Assembly: GCF_004005565.1 (NCBI RefSeq)
Contig: NZ_SADD01000012.1
Location: 124,001 to 188,000 of the forward strand
Direction: 5' to 3'
DNA from: Lujinxingia sediminis
GTDB lineage: Bacteria; Myxococcota_A; Bradymonadia; Bradymonadales; Bradymonadaceae
DNA: 64,000 nt
Of the stretch, positions 1-10,795 are shown in pieces. The position numbers were made by a program, and so were the translations under genes. Each line of letters starts with the position of its first letter. The stretch's first letter is position 1. The notes under the pieces are model-generated. The model ran no database searches. It saw only the letters and a list, made by a program, of their open reading frames with translations, and had not been told where the DNA came from.

Positions 1-20
1 ATCGCCCTGGCGTTGGGACT

Positions 21-1619
21 GTGAGGTTACCCATGGTGTGGACGATCTCCGGCGCGGTACTTCTCTTCCTGTTGCTCGTGGTGGTCTATGATGTGACCCA
101 GCGCAAGCACGCGATCCTTCGAAACTTCCCGATTATCGGGCACTTCCGCTACATGCTGGAGTCGGTGGGGCCGGAACTCCGGCAGTACATCGTGACCAAC
201 AACGCCGAGGAGCGCCCCTTCTCGCGCGACCAGCGCCGCTGGGTTTATGCGTCGGCCAAGAAGCAAAACAACTACTTCGGCTTTGGTACCGGCAACGACA
301 TGGAGACCTCGCCGAACTATCTGGTGATCAAGCCTTCGGTGTTTCCCTACCGCGAGCCGCAGCCGGGCGATGAGGATTACGATGAGCTTCACGCCATCGG
401 CTGCGCCAAGGTGCTGGGTGGGGCACGGGGGCGAGCGAAGGCCTTTCGACCCACGTCGGTGTTTTATGTTTCGGCGATGAGCTACGGCTCGCTGAGCGGT
501 CCGGCGGTCGAAGCGCTCAACCGCGGCTGTGACATCTCCGGTGCGCTGCATAACACCGGGGAAGGTGGGATCTCGCCCTACCACCTGCATGGAGGTGGAC
601 TGATCTGGCAGCTCGGCACCGGCTACTTCGGTGCGCGTGACCGTGATGGGAACTTCTCGCTGGAGGAGTTGCTCGCCCGTGTGGAGGGGCAGCCGGTAAA
701 AGCCATTGAGATCAAACTCAGTCAGGGGGCCAAGCCCGGCCGCGGCGGGGTGCTGCCCTCTGAGAAGATCACCGCTGAGATCGCCCAGATTCGCGGCATT
801 CCGATGGGCCGCGACTGCATCAGCCCGGCGGCGCACTCTGCTTTTGGCAACGTCGATGAGCTGCTCGATTTCGTCGAGTCCATCGCCGATGCTACCGGTC
901 TTCCGGTGGGCATCAAATCGGCCGTGGGCGATCTGGGCTTCTGGGAGGAACTCGCCGATAAGATGGTGCCCGGCGATCGCGGCGTGGACTTTATCGCCAT
1001 CGACGGCGGGGAGGGGGGGACCGGTGCGGCTCCGCTGGTCTTTGCGGATAACGTGGCGCTTCCCTTTAAGCTCGCGTTTTCAAGGGTTTATAAGATCTTT
1101 GCAAGCCGTGGTATTCAGGACAAGATCGTCTTTATGGGCACCGGCCGGCTGGGGTTTCCGGAGGCCTCGTTGTTGGCCTTTGCGATGGGGGTCGACATGG
1201 TGGGTGTGGCCCGCGAGGCGATGCTCTCGATCGGCTGCATTCAGGCGCAGGCCTGCCATACCGGGCGCTGCCCGGCGGGTGTGGCCACGCAGAACCGCTG
1301 GCTGATGCGCGGGCTCGACCCGACCAACAAGGCCGCGCGCATGGCCAACTACATGGTCACGTTGCGTAAAGAGGTGATGTGGTTGACCCGCGCTGTAGGC
1401 GTGGCGCATCCCTCGGAAGTGACGCTGGATCATTTCGAGATCCTTGACGAGTGCTTTGGCGCGCGCAGCCCCCGCGAGATCTTTGGCTACCCGGTGGAGC
1501 ATATCGAGCGTCCCTCGGTGGAGCTGAAAGAGCCTGTTGGTATCTCTGACGAGTCGATTCCCCTCCCCCGGCTTGCTGCCGATTCAAGCGTCGAGGAGCG
1601 TGTTGAAGTCGAGATTTGA
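21..1619 (+). CDS. FMN-binding glutamate synthase family protein, membrane-anchored
   Basis: The protein matches the FMN/iron-sulfur synthase half of glutamate synthase (GltB-like), found as a stand-alone enzyme in many bacteria. The central region has the family's phosphate-loop style segments (SAMSYGSLSG, IDGGEGGTGAAP). A cysteine triad, C406, C412 and C417 in a CxxxxxCxxxxC pattern followed by PAGVATQ, matches the 3Fe-4S ligands of GltB. A hydrophobic segment at about residues 5-23 predicts an inner-membrane anchor with the catalytic part in the cytoplasm. There is no glutaminase domain and no small subunit nearby, so ammonia-dependent glutamate synthesis is only a family-level guess and the substrate is open. 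The start is GTG at 21; an in-frame ATG at 33 would remove four residues. Length of 532 aa fits the family. Confidence 0.85.
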   Translation: MRLPMVWTISGAVLLFLLLVVVYDVTQRKHAILRNFPIIGHFRYMLESVGPELRQYIVTNNAEERPFSRDQRRWVYASAKKQNNYFGFGTGNDMETSPNYLVIKPSVFPYREPQPGDEDYDELHAIGCAKVLGGARGRAKAFRPTSVFYVSAMSYGSLSGPAVEALNRGCDISGALHNTGEGGISPYHLHGGGLIWQLGTGYFGARDRDGNFSLEELLARVEGQPVKAIEIKLSQGAKPGRGGVLPSEKITAEIAQIRGIPMGRDCISPAAHSAFGNVDELLDFVESIADATGLPVGIKSAVGDLGFWEELADKMVPGDRGVDFIAIDGGEGGTGAAPLVFADNVALPFKLAFSRVYKIFASRGIQDKIVFMGTGRLGFPEASLLAFAMGVDMVGVAREAMLSIGCIQAQACHTGRCPAGVATQNRWLMRGLDPTNKAARMANYMVTLRKEVMWLTRAVGVAHPSEVTLDHFEILDECFGARSPREIFGYPVEHIERPSVELKEPVGISDESIPLPRLAADSSVEERVEVEI

Positions 1620-1724
1620 CTTCGCCGTCGCCTTCTGATTGAACCGAAACAGCCCCCCACCCGGTGGGGGAGATGATCCGGCGAGCCCCCCCGGGCCCCG
1701 AGTACCTGCAGAGTTCGGAAGACC

Positions 1725-1829
1725 ATGTCCAACCCCACCTTCCCACAGATTAGCGGGCCTGTTGCCGGCAGCAACGGCCACGTCTTCGGCGGCCCGATCG
1801 CCGATCCTCCTGCGGTAAAGAAACGTTAA
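1725..1829 (+). CDS. 34-codon small ORF, candidate leader peptide for the MATE pump
   Basis: This short ORF starts ATG at 1725 and stops TAA at 1827-1829, 107 bases before the MATE start. It is Pro/Gly-rich and ends in Lys-Lys-Arg. About 70 percent of its codons end in G or C, as in real genes here. A weak Shine-Dalgarno-like GGAAG lies about six bases before the ATG. The bases TCCTGCGG at 1808-1815, inside its last codons, can pair with the left arm of the terminator at 1858, which is the arrangement expected of a translated attenuator leader. It could instead be an independent small protein or chance. I do not recognise the peptide. Confidence 0.4.
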   Translation: MSNPTFPQISGPVAGSNGHVFGGPIADPPAVKKR

Positions 1830-1857
1830 TTTTACAGAAATAACGTATTTTTCCAGT

Positions 1858-1886
1858 GCCGCAGGAATCCCTTCCTGCGGCCTTTT
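1858..1886 (+). terminator. Rho-independent terminator or attenuator before the MATE gene
   Basis: A 10-bp perfect stem (GCCGCAGGAA at 1858-1867 with TTCCTGCGGC at 1872-1881) closes on a TCCC tetraloop and is followed by CTTTTGATTT. It sits 50 bases before the MATE start codon. It either ends transcription of the upstream genes or controls readthrough into the pump gene, because the upstream copy TCCTGCGG (1808-1815) can compete for the left arm. Confidence 0.75.
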
Positions 1887-1936
1887 GATTTCTTGCCAGG
1901 TTCGCAGGGATTGCCCTGACGCAAACGAGGTAAGAA

Positions 1937-3331
1937 ATGTTCCGAAAATCGGGTGTAAATCAGCGGCGTCGCGGGCTGGCCGAACGAATCCCGCGGGTGG
2001 CGAGCCTGTCGTGGCCGATCGTAATCAGCATGCTCTCGTTTACTGCGATGGAGCTTGCCGACACCCTCTTTGTGGGGTGGCTGGGCACTGCGGAGCTGGC
2101 CGCTGTGGGGCTGGCGACGACGGCGACCTTTCTGATTAACGGATTTTTTATGGGAACGCTCCAGGGGGTGAGCGTGGTGGCGTCCCAGGCCAGCGGTTCG
2201 GACAACCGGGAGCGCGCGCTTCAGAGCGCCAGCGCCGGGATCCTGCTGGCGATTCCTTTCGGCCTGGCGGTGGTGGGGTTGAGCCTGCTTGATGTGTGGA
2301 TCTTCCAGGCGCTGGGCGGAGAGGCGCATGTGCAGGCGATGGCCCGCGAGTACTTCGGGATTCGCGCGCTGGGTGCAGGGCTCTGGTATGTCTCGCTGGC
2401 GCTCTGCAACTATTACCAGGGCGTGGGCGATACGCGCACGCCGATGAAGGTCAACATCCTGGCCAACGCGATCAACATCGTTCTCGATCCGATTTTGATC
2501 TTCGGTCTGGGCCCGATTCCGGCGATCGGCGTGCAGGGCGCGGCCATCGCCACGGTGATAGCCCAGGGCGTGGGGCTTGTGGCGGTGCTCTGGCATTTTG
2601 CGCGACACAGCGGGCTCTTGCGTCGGGTGCCGATGGAAGTGGTGCGCTCGATCGGCAGGCTGGGCCTGCCGATGGGCGTGCACTATGTGCTGGGGATCGG
2701 CGGATTTACCCTCTTCACCGCGCTGCTGGCTCGTCTGGGCACCGTGGAGCTCGCGGCTCACCAGATCGCTTTGAAGGTGGTCAGCGTGAGTTTTTTGCCC
2801 GGGAAGGGGATCGGGCAGGCTGCCACGATTCTGGCTGGCCAGCACGTGGGTGCCCGTCATTACTCAGAGGTGGCTCGATCCTACCAGGCCGCGCTCGTGT
2901 TGACCTGGCTTTTGATGGGGCTCTTCGGGCTGAGCTTTGTGCTCTTCCACGATGCCATTGTGGGCGTGTTTACCAGCGACGGGGCGACCATCGCGCTGGC
3001 CGGAAAGTTGTTGATCGTCGCGGCGATCTTCCAGCTTTTTGATGCCACTGTGATTGTGACTGCCGGTACGCTCAATGGCGCCGGGGACACCCGTTTTACG
3101 ATGTTTGCGGGCATCGCGGGTGCCTGGTTCTTGCTCGTGCCCTTTGCCTACCTTTTCGCCTATGTGATGGGATGGGGAGCGGTGGGAGCGTGGATGGCGT
3201 TGGTGGTGGAGATGGCGGTGGTGGCCGGTGTGTTGGCGCTACGTTTTCAGGGTGAGGGCTGGCGGCGAGCGCTGCTCGACCCTCAAAAAAAACGGCCGCT
3301 GCGCGCGCGCCTTGGTCGGCGAGCCGCCTGA
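1937..3331 (+). CDS. MATE family multidrug/toxin efflux transporter
   Basis: A 464-residue polytopic inner-membrane protein with about twelve hydrophobic segments in two similar halves, the usual size and layout of MATE (NorM/DinF-like) cation antiporters. Typical features include the early PxxISMLSF segment, the ELADTLFVGWLG stretch in the first helices, and the repeated AAHQIALKV type motif around the start of the second half. Family members export cationic drugs or metabolites using Na+ or H+ gradients; the substrate cannot be told here. The ATG at 1937 follows GAGG by six bases. The upstream leader ORF and hairpin suggest drug- or starvation-responsive readthrough. A perfect bidirectional terminator follows the gene. 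Confidence 0.9.
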   Translation: MFRKSGVNQRRRGLAERIPRVASLSWPIVISMLSFTAMELADTLFVGWLGTAELAAVGLATTATFLINGFFMGTLQGVSVVASQASGSDNRERALQSASAGILLAIPFGLAVVGLSLLDVWIFQALGGEAHVQAMAREYFGIRALGAGLWYVSLALCNYYQGVGDTRTPMKVNILANAINIVLDPILIFGLGPIPAIGVQGAAIATVIAQGVGLVAVLWHFARHSGLLRRVPMEVVRSIGRLGLPMGVHYVLGIGGFTLFTALLARLGTVELAAHQIALKVVSVSFLPGKGIGQAATILAGQHVGARHYSEVARSYQAALVLTWLLMGLFGLSFVLFHDAIVGVFTSDGATIALAGKLLIVAAIFQLFDATVIVTAGTLNGAGDTRFTMFAGIAGAWFLLVPFAYLFAYVMGWGAVGAWMALVVEMAVVAGVLALRFQGEGWRRALLDPQKKRPLRARLGRRAA

Positions 3332-3381
3332 TCGAGTTCATCAGGCAGCTCGCAGTGCTGAGAGCTCCATGGACGGACGCG

Positions 3382-3425
3382 TAGAAAAACCCCTGGCGAG
3401 CTGCGGCTCGCCAGGGGTTTTTCTA
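3382..3425. terminator. Bidirectional terminator between MATE and DUF4442 genes
   Basis: A perfect 20-bp inverted repeat (3382-3401 and 3406-3425) with a TGCG loop. The outer ends are A-rich on one side and T-rich on the other (GAAAAACC and GGTTTTTC), so it can terminate both the plus-strand MATE transcript and the minus-strand DUF4442 transcript. Confidence 0.9.
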
Positions 3426-3510
3426 CACCAGCACGAAGGCCCGGTCCTGACGCCCCGGTCGCATGAGGTCGTTGAAACATGCGTATGAAAGGCATCTTTG
3501 TGCCCGGCGC

Positions 3511-3990
3511 TCAGGACTCTTTGCGCCGGATGTAGAGGGTTTTTTCCACCCGGGCGACAAGTTCGCCCTTCTGATCGCGGATCTCGACTTCAAAGACGGG
3601 CTCGTAGACGCGTTGGTTCTCAAGCGCGAGCCAGACCTTGTCGATGTCCTCCTGCGTGAGACGAAATTCGGCGTGAACGGTCGAGCGCCCCGGGCGCTTG
3701 AACGCGATGGTGGCGGACTTGTCCCAGACGACGACTTCGGGGCCGAGGTTCTTGAGGAGCATCAACATAAAGAAGGGATCGACCATCGCGTAGAGGGAGC
3801 CGCCAAAGTGGGTGCCCACGTAATTCTGGTTGGTCAGTTTCAGCGGCATCTCCACGCGGATGTGGCGATAGTCGGGCGCGATGTGACGTACGCGGATGCC
3901 GGCGCCCAGGTAGGGCGGGTAGAGGCGCAGGACGAGATCGAGTCGTTCGGTCATCGCGCGGCGCGTGCGCTTGAGCAGGGGGCGTAGCAT
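3511..3990 (-). CDS. DUF4442 (hotdog-fold thioesterase-like) protein
   Basis: A 159-residue protein of the DUF4442 family, related to the PaaI-type hotdog thioesterases. The segment NQNYVGTHFGGSLYAMVDPFFM matches the helix and surrounding strand that carry the active site in this fold (asparagine, histidine, glycine and aspartate are all present). It is probably a cytoplasmic acyl-CoA-related enzyme, but no substrate can be assigned. The ATG at 3990 is chosen because GGAG lies eight bases upstream and a longer reading frame would overlap the divergent gene at 4115. The short 124-base gap to that gene should carry both promoters. Confidence 0.8.
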   Translation of the reverse strand: MLRPLLKRTRRAMTERLDLVLRLYPPYLGAGIRVRHIAPDYRHIRVEMPLKLTNQNYVGTHFGGSLYAMVDPFFMLMLLKNLGPEVVVWDKSATIAFKRPGRSTVHAEFRLTQEDIDKVWLALENQRVYEPVFEVEIRDQKGELVARVEKTLYIRRKES

Positions 3991-4114
3991 GGGAGAGCTC
4001 CGGGCGTTGAAAGGGGATGCAGCTACGGCAGGGAGGTGGGGCGTTGGGCAGGGCTGCCATGCAGTGTTATCGTCAGCATCTATGGGAATGGTCAACGGAC
4101 GGTAGGAGCATGCG

Positions 4115-6151
4115 ATGTGGCGAGGGGCCTGGCGAGGTGGTGCGTGGTTAGGAGTGATGCTGATCGCGGTGGTGATGGTGGCCTGCAGCTCTCCGGGGGA
4201 TGACGCGCGCACCGATGGTGGTGAGCGGGACTCTGGCGAGCACGATGCAGGGGGGAGCGAGGACGTCGGCGAAGATGCTGATGTTGGAGGGCTTGAGCCC
4301 CCCCGTTGTCAGGCGTTTCCTCAATGCGCAGACGACGAGCGGGTCGTCGACTGCCAGTGCGTCTCCAACCTCGACCGGCGTTGCTCCTATGATGATGAGT
4401 GCCGCCCTGAGGAGACCTGCCAGGAGATCGAGGCGGGGCGTCCGAAGGTGTGCATCTATGAGCCGCCGGCACCCCGCGGGTGCCCTGGCGAGCCGGGCTG
4501 TGAGGCCGGGGCGCAGGAGGTTCTTCTGGCCGGAGCCGCCAGCATGATCATTACCCCGGAGTCCTTTAAAGCACCGCCCGCCGAGGGTGAAAGCGACCCG
4601 GGGTGGGAAGATGATGCGATGTGGATCGCGGGTTTCTCCAGCGGGCGCCCGGCGCTCTTCTGCCCTGAGGAGCGCATCGGGTGCGACGGGCCGGAGTGTT
4701 GCGTCTCGAAGTTTGCGCACGACGATCTCAAGAGCCAGATCGTGGTGTTGCGCCAGGATGAGACGACGGTGGCGATGGTTGCGCTCGATGTGGTGGGGTT
4801 CTTTCATACCGACGTTCAGGCGTTGCGCGCCCGCATCCCGGCGGAGCTGGGCATCGACCACCTGATCGTTGCTTCCACTCATAACCACGAGGCGCCCGAT
4901 ACCGCCGGGCAGTGGGGGCCGGGCTCCCCGCTTCCGAACCGAAGCGGGCGCAACCCGGCGTTTATCGAGCGTATCCTCTCTCAGACCTTGCTGGGGTTGG
5001 AGCAGGCCGTTGCGAACCTGGAGCCTGCTCAGGTTCATGCAGCCGTGCTCAAACCCGGGGTGGAAGGTCTGGCGATCAGCGACAGCCGTCCCCCCTATAT
5101 CTTCGATGATAACCTGCCGGTGGTGCGCGTGAGTGCGGTCGATTCAGGGGAGACGATCGCCACGCTGCTCAGCTTCGCAAACCACCCCGAGGTGCTCTGG
5201 TCGGGCAACCAGCTCATCACGGCCGACTATCCGCATTATGTGCGGAAGTACATCGAGCAGGGGCTGGAGGCCGTGCAAAACTCCCAGGGTCAGGAACTCA
5301 AGCCCGCGCTCGACGGGCTGGGCGGGGTCACCGTCTTTTTTGTCGGCGCGCTCGGCGGGCTCATAAACCCGGGGCGAGGCGGCGCGCTCAACTATGCGGA
5401 CGAGGCATTTGAGGGGGAGCAACGCCATACCTTTGATGCGGCCGATGCTGTGGGGCAGCGCCTGGCGATGCACGTACTGCGGGCCCATCGCGATGGCGAG
5501 CTCCTCGCGCAGGACTCGCCGGCGTTGAGCTTTCGCACGGTGACCTTTCTTACGCCGATTGAGAATACGATCTTTCAGTTGGCGGCGTTTGGCGTGAAGT
5601 TGATCGAGCGCGACGTCTACAATGCTGCCCAGATTAACACGTTGCAGTTCTATCCGGGGCCGCCGCAGGTGCTCACCGAGGCTTCGGTGGTGGGGCTGGG
5701 CTCTGTGGCCTTCTTTACGGCTCCGGGAGAGGTGTTTCCGGAGAGTCTGGTAGGGGGGTACCCGGGCCGCACGTCCGTCTGGGACCCTGTGATCGGCGAC
5801 GTGGAGGAGCGGCGCGCCGAGGCGGTCTGTGGTCCCGACGGCATGCCGCTTGAGGGGGGCGACGAGGGGGAGTCTCCCTGTGTGGTGCGGCCCGACCAGG
5901 TGAACCCGCCGGACTTTGGATTGGCTCCCCGGGGGCCCTACATCTATGAACGGCTGGGCTCCGGGGCGTTGCCTTTTTTCATCGGTCTGGGCGGTGATTT
6001 TCTGGGCTATATGGTGCCATCTTACGATTACGAGGGGCCGCAGGGAACGCAGGCTGCGCCGGGCTCCCATTATGAGGAAACCAACGGGGTCAACGGCCAG
6101 ATTCAGGCCGACTGGGAGGCGGCGCTCGACCGGCTTTTGACGCCGCGTTGA
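4115..6151 (+). CDS. Neutral/alkaline ceramidase-like lipoprotein
   Basis: A 678-residue exported lipoprotein. Residues 1-24 form a type II signal peptide ending in VMVAC (lipid-modified C24). Residues 25-60 are an Asp/Gly-rich stalk, followed by a Cys-rich segment to about 130. From about residue 135 the protein resembles the N-terminal domain of neutral/alkaline non-lysosomal ceramidases: AGAASMIITP, an early D-V-V-G strand, and ASTHNHEAPDTAG with the likely zinc-binding histidines, then SFANHPEVLW. It lacks an obvious C-terminal ceramidase domain. Ceramidases cleave the amide bond of ceramides, but many bacterial relatives have no known substrate. TAGGAG lies about six bases before the ATG. 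Confidence 0.75.
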   Translation: MWRGAWRGGAWLGVMLIAVVMVACSSPGDDARTDGGERDSGEHDAGGSEDVGEDADVGGLEPPRCQAFPQCADDERVVDCQCVSNLDRRCSYDDECRPEETCQEIEAGRPKVCIYEPPAPRGCPGEPGCEAGAQEVLLAGAASMIITPESFKAPPAEGESDPGWEDDAMWIAGFSSGRPALFCPEERIGCDGPECCVSKFAHDDLKSQIVVLRQDETTVAMVALDVVGFFHTDVQALRARIPAELGIDHLIVASTHNHEAPDTAGQWGPGSPLPNRSGRNPAFIERILSQTLLGLEQAVANLEPAQVHAAVLKPGVEGLAISDSRPPYIFDDNLPVVRVSAVDSGETIATLLSFANHPEVLWSGNQLITADYPHYVRKYIEQGLEAVQNSQGQELKPALDGLGGVTVFFVGALGGLINPGRGGALNYADEAFEGEQRHTFDAADAVGQRLAMHVLRAHRDGELLAQDSPALSFRTVTFLTPIENTIFQLAAFGVKLIERDVYNAAQINTLQFYPGPPQVLTEASVVGLGSVAFFTAPGEVFPESLVGGYPGRTSVWDPVIGDVEERRAEAVCGPDGMPLEGGDEGESPCVVRPDQVNPPDFGLAPRGPYIYERLGSGALPFFIGLGGDFLGYMVPSYDYEGPQGTQAAPGSHYEETNGVNGQIQADWEAALDRLLTPR

Positions 6152-6183
6152 GGCTCCCGGCCGGGCGGTGGACGGCCGATTGC

Positions 6184-6211
6184 TTGACGCCTGAACAGGC
6201 GTGCATAGCTT
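6184..6211 (+). promoter_or_regulatory. Candidate clpB promoter with a dyad in the spacer
   Basis: TTGACG (6184-6189), a 16-base spacer, and TAGCTT (6206-6211) resemble a sigma-70 promoter. The perfect 7-bp dyad ACGCCTG-AA-CAGGCGT (6187-6202) overlaps the -35 box and spacer, where a repressor would block polymerase. It would give a leader of about 200 bases before clpB. Not a clear sigma-32 or CIRCE site. Confidence 0.4.
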
Positions 6212-6324
6212 GACTCTCGACAGCGGGATCGCGTGGAGCTCATGGAGTGACAGGCTTCGACGCGTTCTCGACCCAATCACCATGATTTTTATGGACACCT
6301 CGCTGCGGGAGGGGAGACGTCAGG

Positions 6325-6345
6325 GTGGCCTTTTCGTAAGGCCAC
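6325..6345 (+). promoter_or_regulatory. Hairpin in the clpB 5' untranslated leader
   Basis: GTGGCCTT (6325-6332) and AAGGCCAC (6338-6345) form a perfect 8-bp stem around a five-base loop. No T-run follows, so it is not a standard terminator. It lies 70 bases before the clpB start and may affect mRNA stability or translation. Confidence 0.35.
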
Positions 6346-6415
6346 ACGATGAGGCTGCGCCTTGTTTGCCTGACACCGGCCCCGGTGGTGTGTGTCTGCC
6401 CATGGAGCAAAAGCG

Positions 6416-9022
<2,607 letters not shown>

Positions 9023-9116
9023 GCCCGAGGCGGGGCGCCCCCCGGAGGGTTAGGGGGCGCCCGGTGAGTTTGGGTCGCGAAGGACAGGTGCAGGCCCCCC
9101 GGAGACGACGTCGACG

Positions 9117-9157
9117 AAGACGCGGTCGTAACGAGCGACCGCGTCTTTTGTGTTTGT
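9117..9157 (+). terminator. Rho-independent terminator after clpB
   Basis: A 12-bp perfect stem (AAGACGCGGTCG at 9117-9128, CGACCGCGTCTT at 9136-9147) is followed by TTTGTGTTTG. A second GC-only hairpin without a T-run (GGGCGCCCCC at 9033-9042 with its complement at 9053-9062) lies closer to the clpB stop. Confidence 0.85.
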
Positions 9158-9280
9158 TCATAGCGCCGACCCACGCATCTGCGATCTTGCGTCGGGGAGC
9201 GGGGAGCATGTTAAGCAGGGTGGGAGAGAACTTCTGGCCTGTGGGTACCTGGCGAGTGCGGCATCAATCGTGAGGATAGG

Positions 9281-10726
9281 ATGGTGGTGGAGAGCAAACA
9301 CGCAGGAGACGATGAGCTCCTCGAGTACCGTGCGCGGCGCGTGTGGGGCGCGAAGGGATGGACCGATCGAAGCTCGGTGTGGGTAAAGGGCGGTGAGGTT
9401 GTGGCGGTGGGGGCGCTTCCCGAGCGCGCGTCGCGCTACCGCACGATCGACCTCGGGGAGGTCGCGCTGGTACCGGGGCAGGTCAATGCGCATAGCCACG
9501 CCTTTCAGCGGGTGATGCGCGGGTTGTCGGAGCGGCGCGATCCGGCGCGCTCCGACGATGACTTCTGGACCTGGCGTGAGGCGATGTACGGGGTGGCGCT
9601 GAGTTTATCTGCCGAGGAGGTCGAGGCGGCCGCACGTCTGGCGTTCTGGGAGATGGCACGGGCGGGCATCACCCATGTCGGGGAGTTTCATTATGTGCAT
9701 CATCGCCCCGATGGAGCGCCCTATGAGGACCCGAACGAGCTTGCGCATCGGGTGATCGCCGCGGCGCAGGCGGTGGGCATTCGCATCACGCTATTGCGGG
9801 TTGCCTACCACAGCGGGGATATCGGCAAGGTGGCGCAGCCGCGTCAGCGGCGTTTTATTGAGCCCGATGTTGCGACCTACCTCCGGCGGCTCGCTGCGCT
9901 CGAGGAGCGCTGGGGTAAGACGCCCGGGGTAAGCCTGGGTTCGGCGCCGCATAGTATTCGGGCGGTTGATCGGAGCTGGGTGGAGGCGATCGCCGAGTTC
10001 TGCTCCGAGCGCCAGATGGTGATTCATTCCCATGTCTGCGAGCAGCCTGCTGAGATCGCCGCCTCACAGCGCGCGTATGGCATGGGGCCGGTCGAGGTGC
10101 TGCATGAGTGGGCGGGGCTCAACCCACGTTGGACCCTGGTGCACGGTACCCATATGAGCGAGCGGGAGCTTGCGATTGTTGCCGAGACGCGTCCCACGAT
10201 CTGTGCCTGCCCCACCACCGAGCGCAACCTGGGCGACGGTTTTTTGCCGGCGCGCGAACTGGTGAGCGCCGGAGTGCCGATCGCGCTGGGGAGCGACAGC
10301 CACACTGTGATCGATCCCTGGGAGGAGATGCGCCTTGTGGAGTACCACGAGCGCCTGCGCGCGCAGGCCCGAAATGTGCTGCCGGCCTGCGACCCGCAAG
10401 GCCGCATCGAGAGCGCGGCGGTGCTCTGGGAGATGGGCTCGGTGGGCGGTGCACGCGCGCTCGGTCGCAGCGTGAGCGGGCGAGTTGAGGTGGGGCAGCC
10501 GGCGGACTTCGTCGCGCTCGATCTTCAGTCTCCCTCGCTGTGGGGAGCCTCGGCCTCAACCTTGTTGGACCACATCGTTTTGAGTATGAGTGCCAGCGCG
10601 GTGCGCCACACCGTGGTGGCCGGGCGCTTGATCATTGAGGATCGCCGCCATGTCCATGAAGATGCGCTGCTGGCCGGCGCGCGTGAGTTGATGGCAAAGC
10701 GCGCCGCCGATGTTTCACCCCGATAG
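9281..10726 (+). CDS. hutF: Formimidoylglutamate deiminase
   Basis: HutF hydrolyses N-formimidoyl-L-glutamate to N-formylglutamate and ammonia in the five-step histidine degradation route. The 481-residue protein is an amidohydrolase-superfamily enzyme: the HxH metal site is H71/H73 (NAHSHAFQR), the later histidine is in HSHVCEQ (H249-H251) and the metal-binding aspartate is D339 in GSDSH. The DDDFWTWREAMY stretch and the HVCEQ motif are characteristic of HutF rather than of guanine deaminases or TRZ/ATZ hydrolases. No other hut gene lies in the window, so it may act with distant partners. GAGG lies a few bases before the ATG. The exonuclease gene begins 69 bases downstream and could be co-transcribed. 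Confidence 0.85.
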   Translation: MVVESKHAGDDELLEYRARRVWGAKGWTDRSSVWVKGGEVVAVGALPERASRYRTIDLGEVALVPGQVNAHSHAFQRVMRGLSERRDPARSDDDFWTWREAMYGVALSLSAEEVEAAARLAFWEMARAGITHVGEFHYVHHRPDGAPYEDPNELAHRVIAAAQAVGIRITLLRVAYHSGDIGKVAQPRQRRFIEPDVATYLRRLAALEERWGKTPGVSLGSAPHSIRAVDRSWVEAIAEFCSERQMVIHSHVCEQPAEIAASQRAYGMGPVEVLHEWAGLNPRWTLVHGTHMSERELAIVAETRPTICACPTTERNLGDGFLPARELVSAGVPIALGSDSHTVIDPWEEMRLVEYHERLRAQARNVLPACDPQGRIESAAVLWEMGSVGGARALGRSVSGRVEVGQPADFVALDLQSPSLWGASASTLLDHIVLSMSASAVRHTVVAGRLIIEDRRHVHEDALLAGARELMAKRAADVSPR

Positions 10727-10795
10727 AATATGCCGCGCGCAGGATGGCTGCGCGCAACCCTGATGGTCGATTTTCCTCCCCCCGGAGACCTCCCG

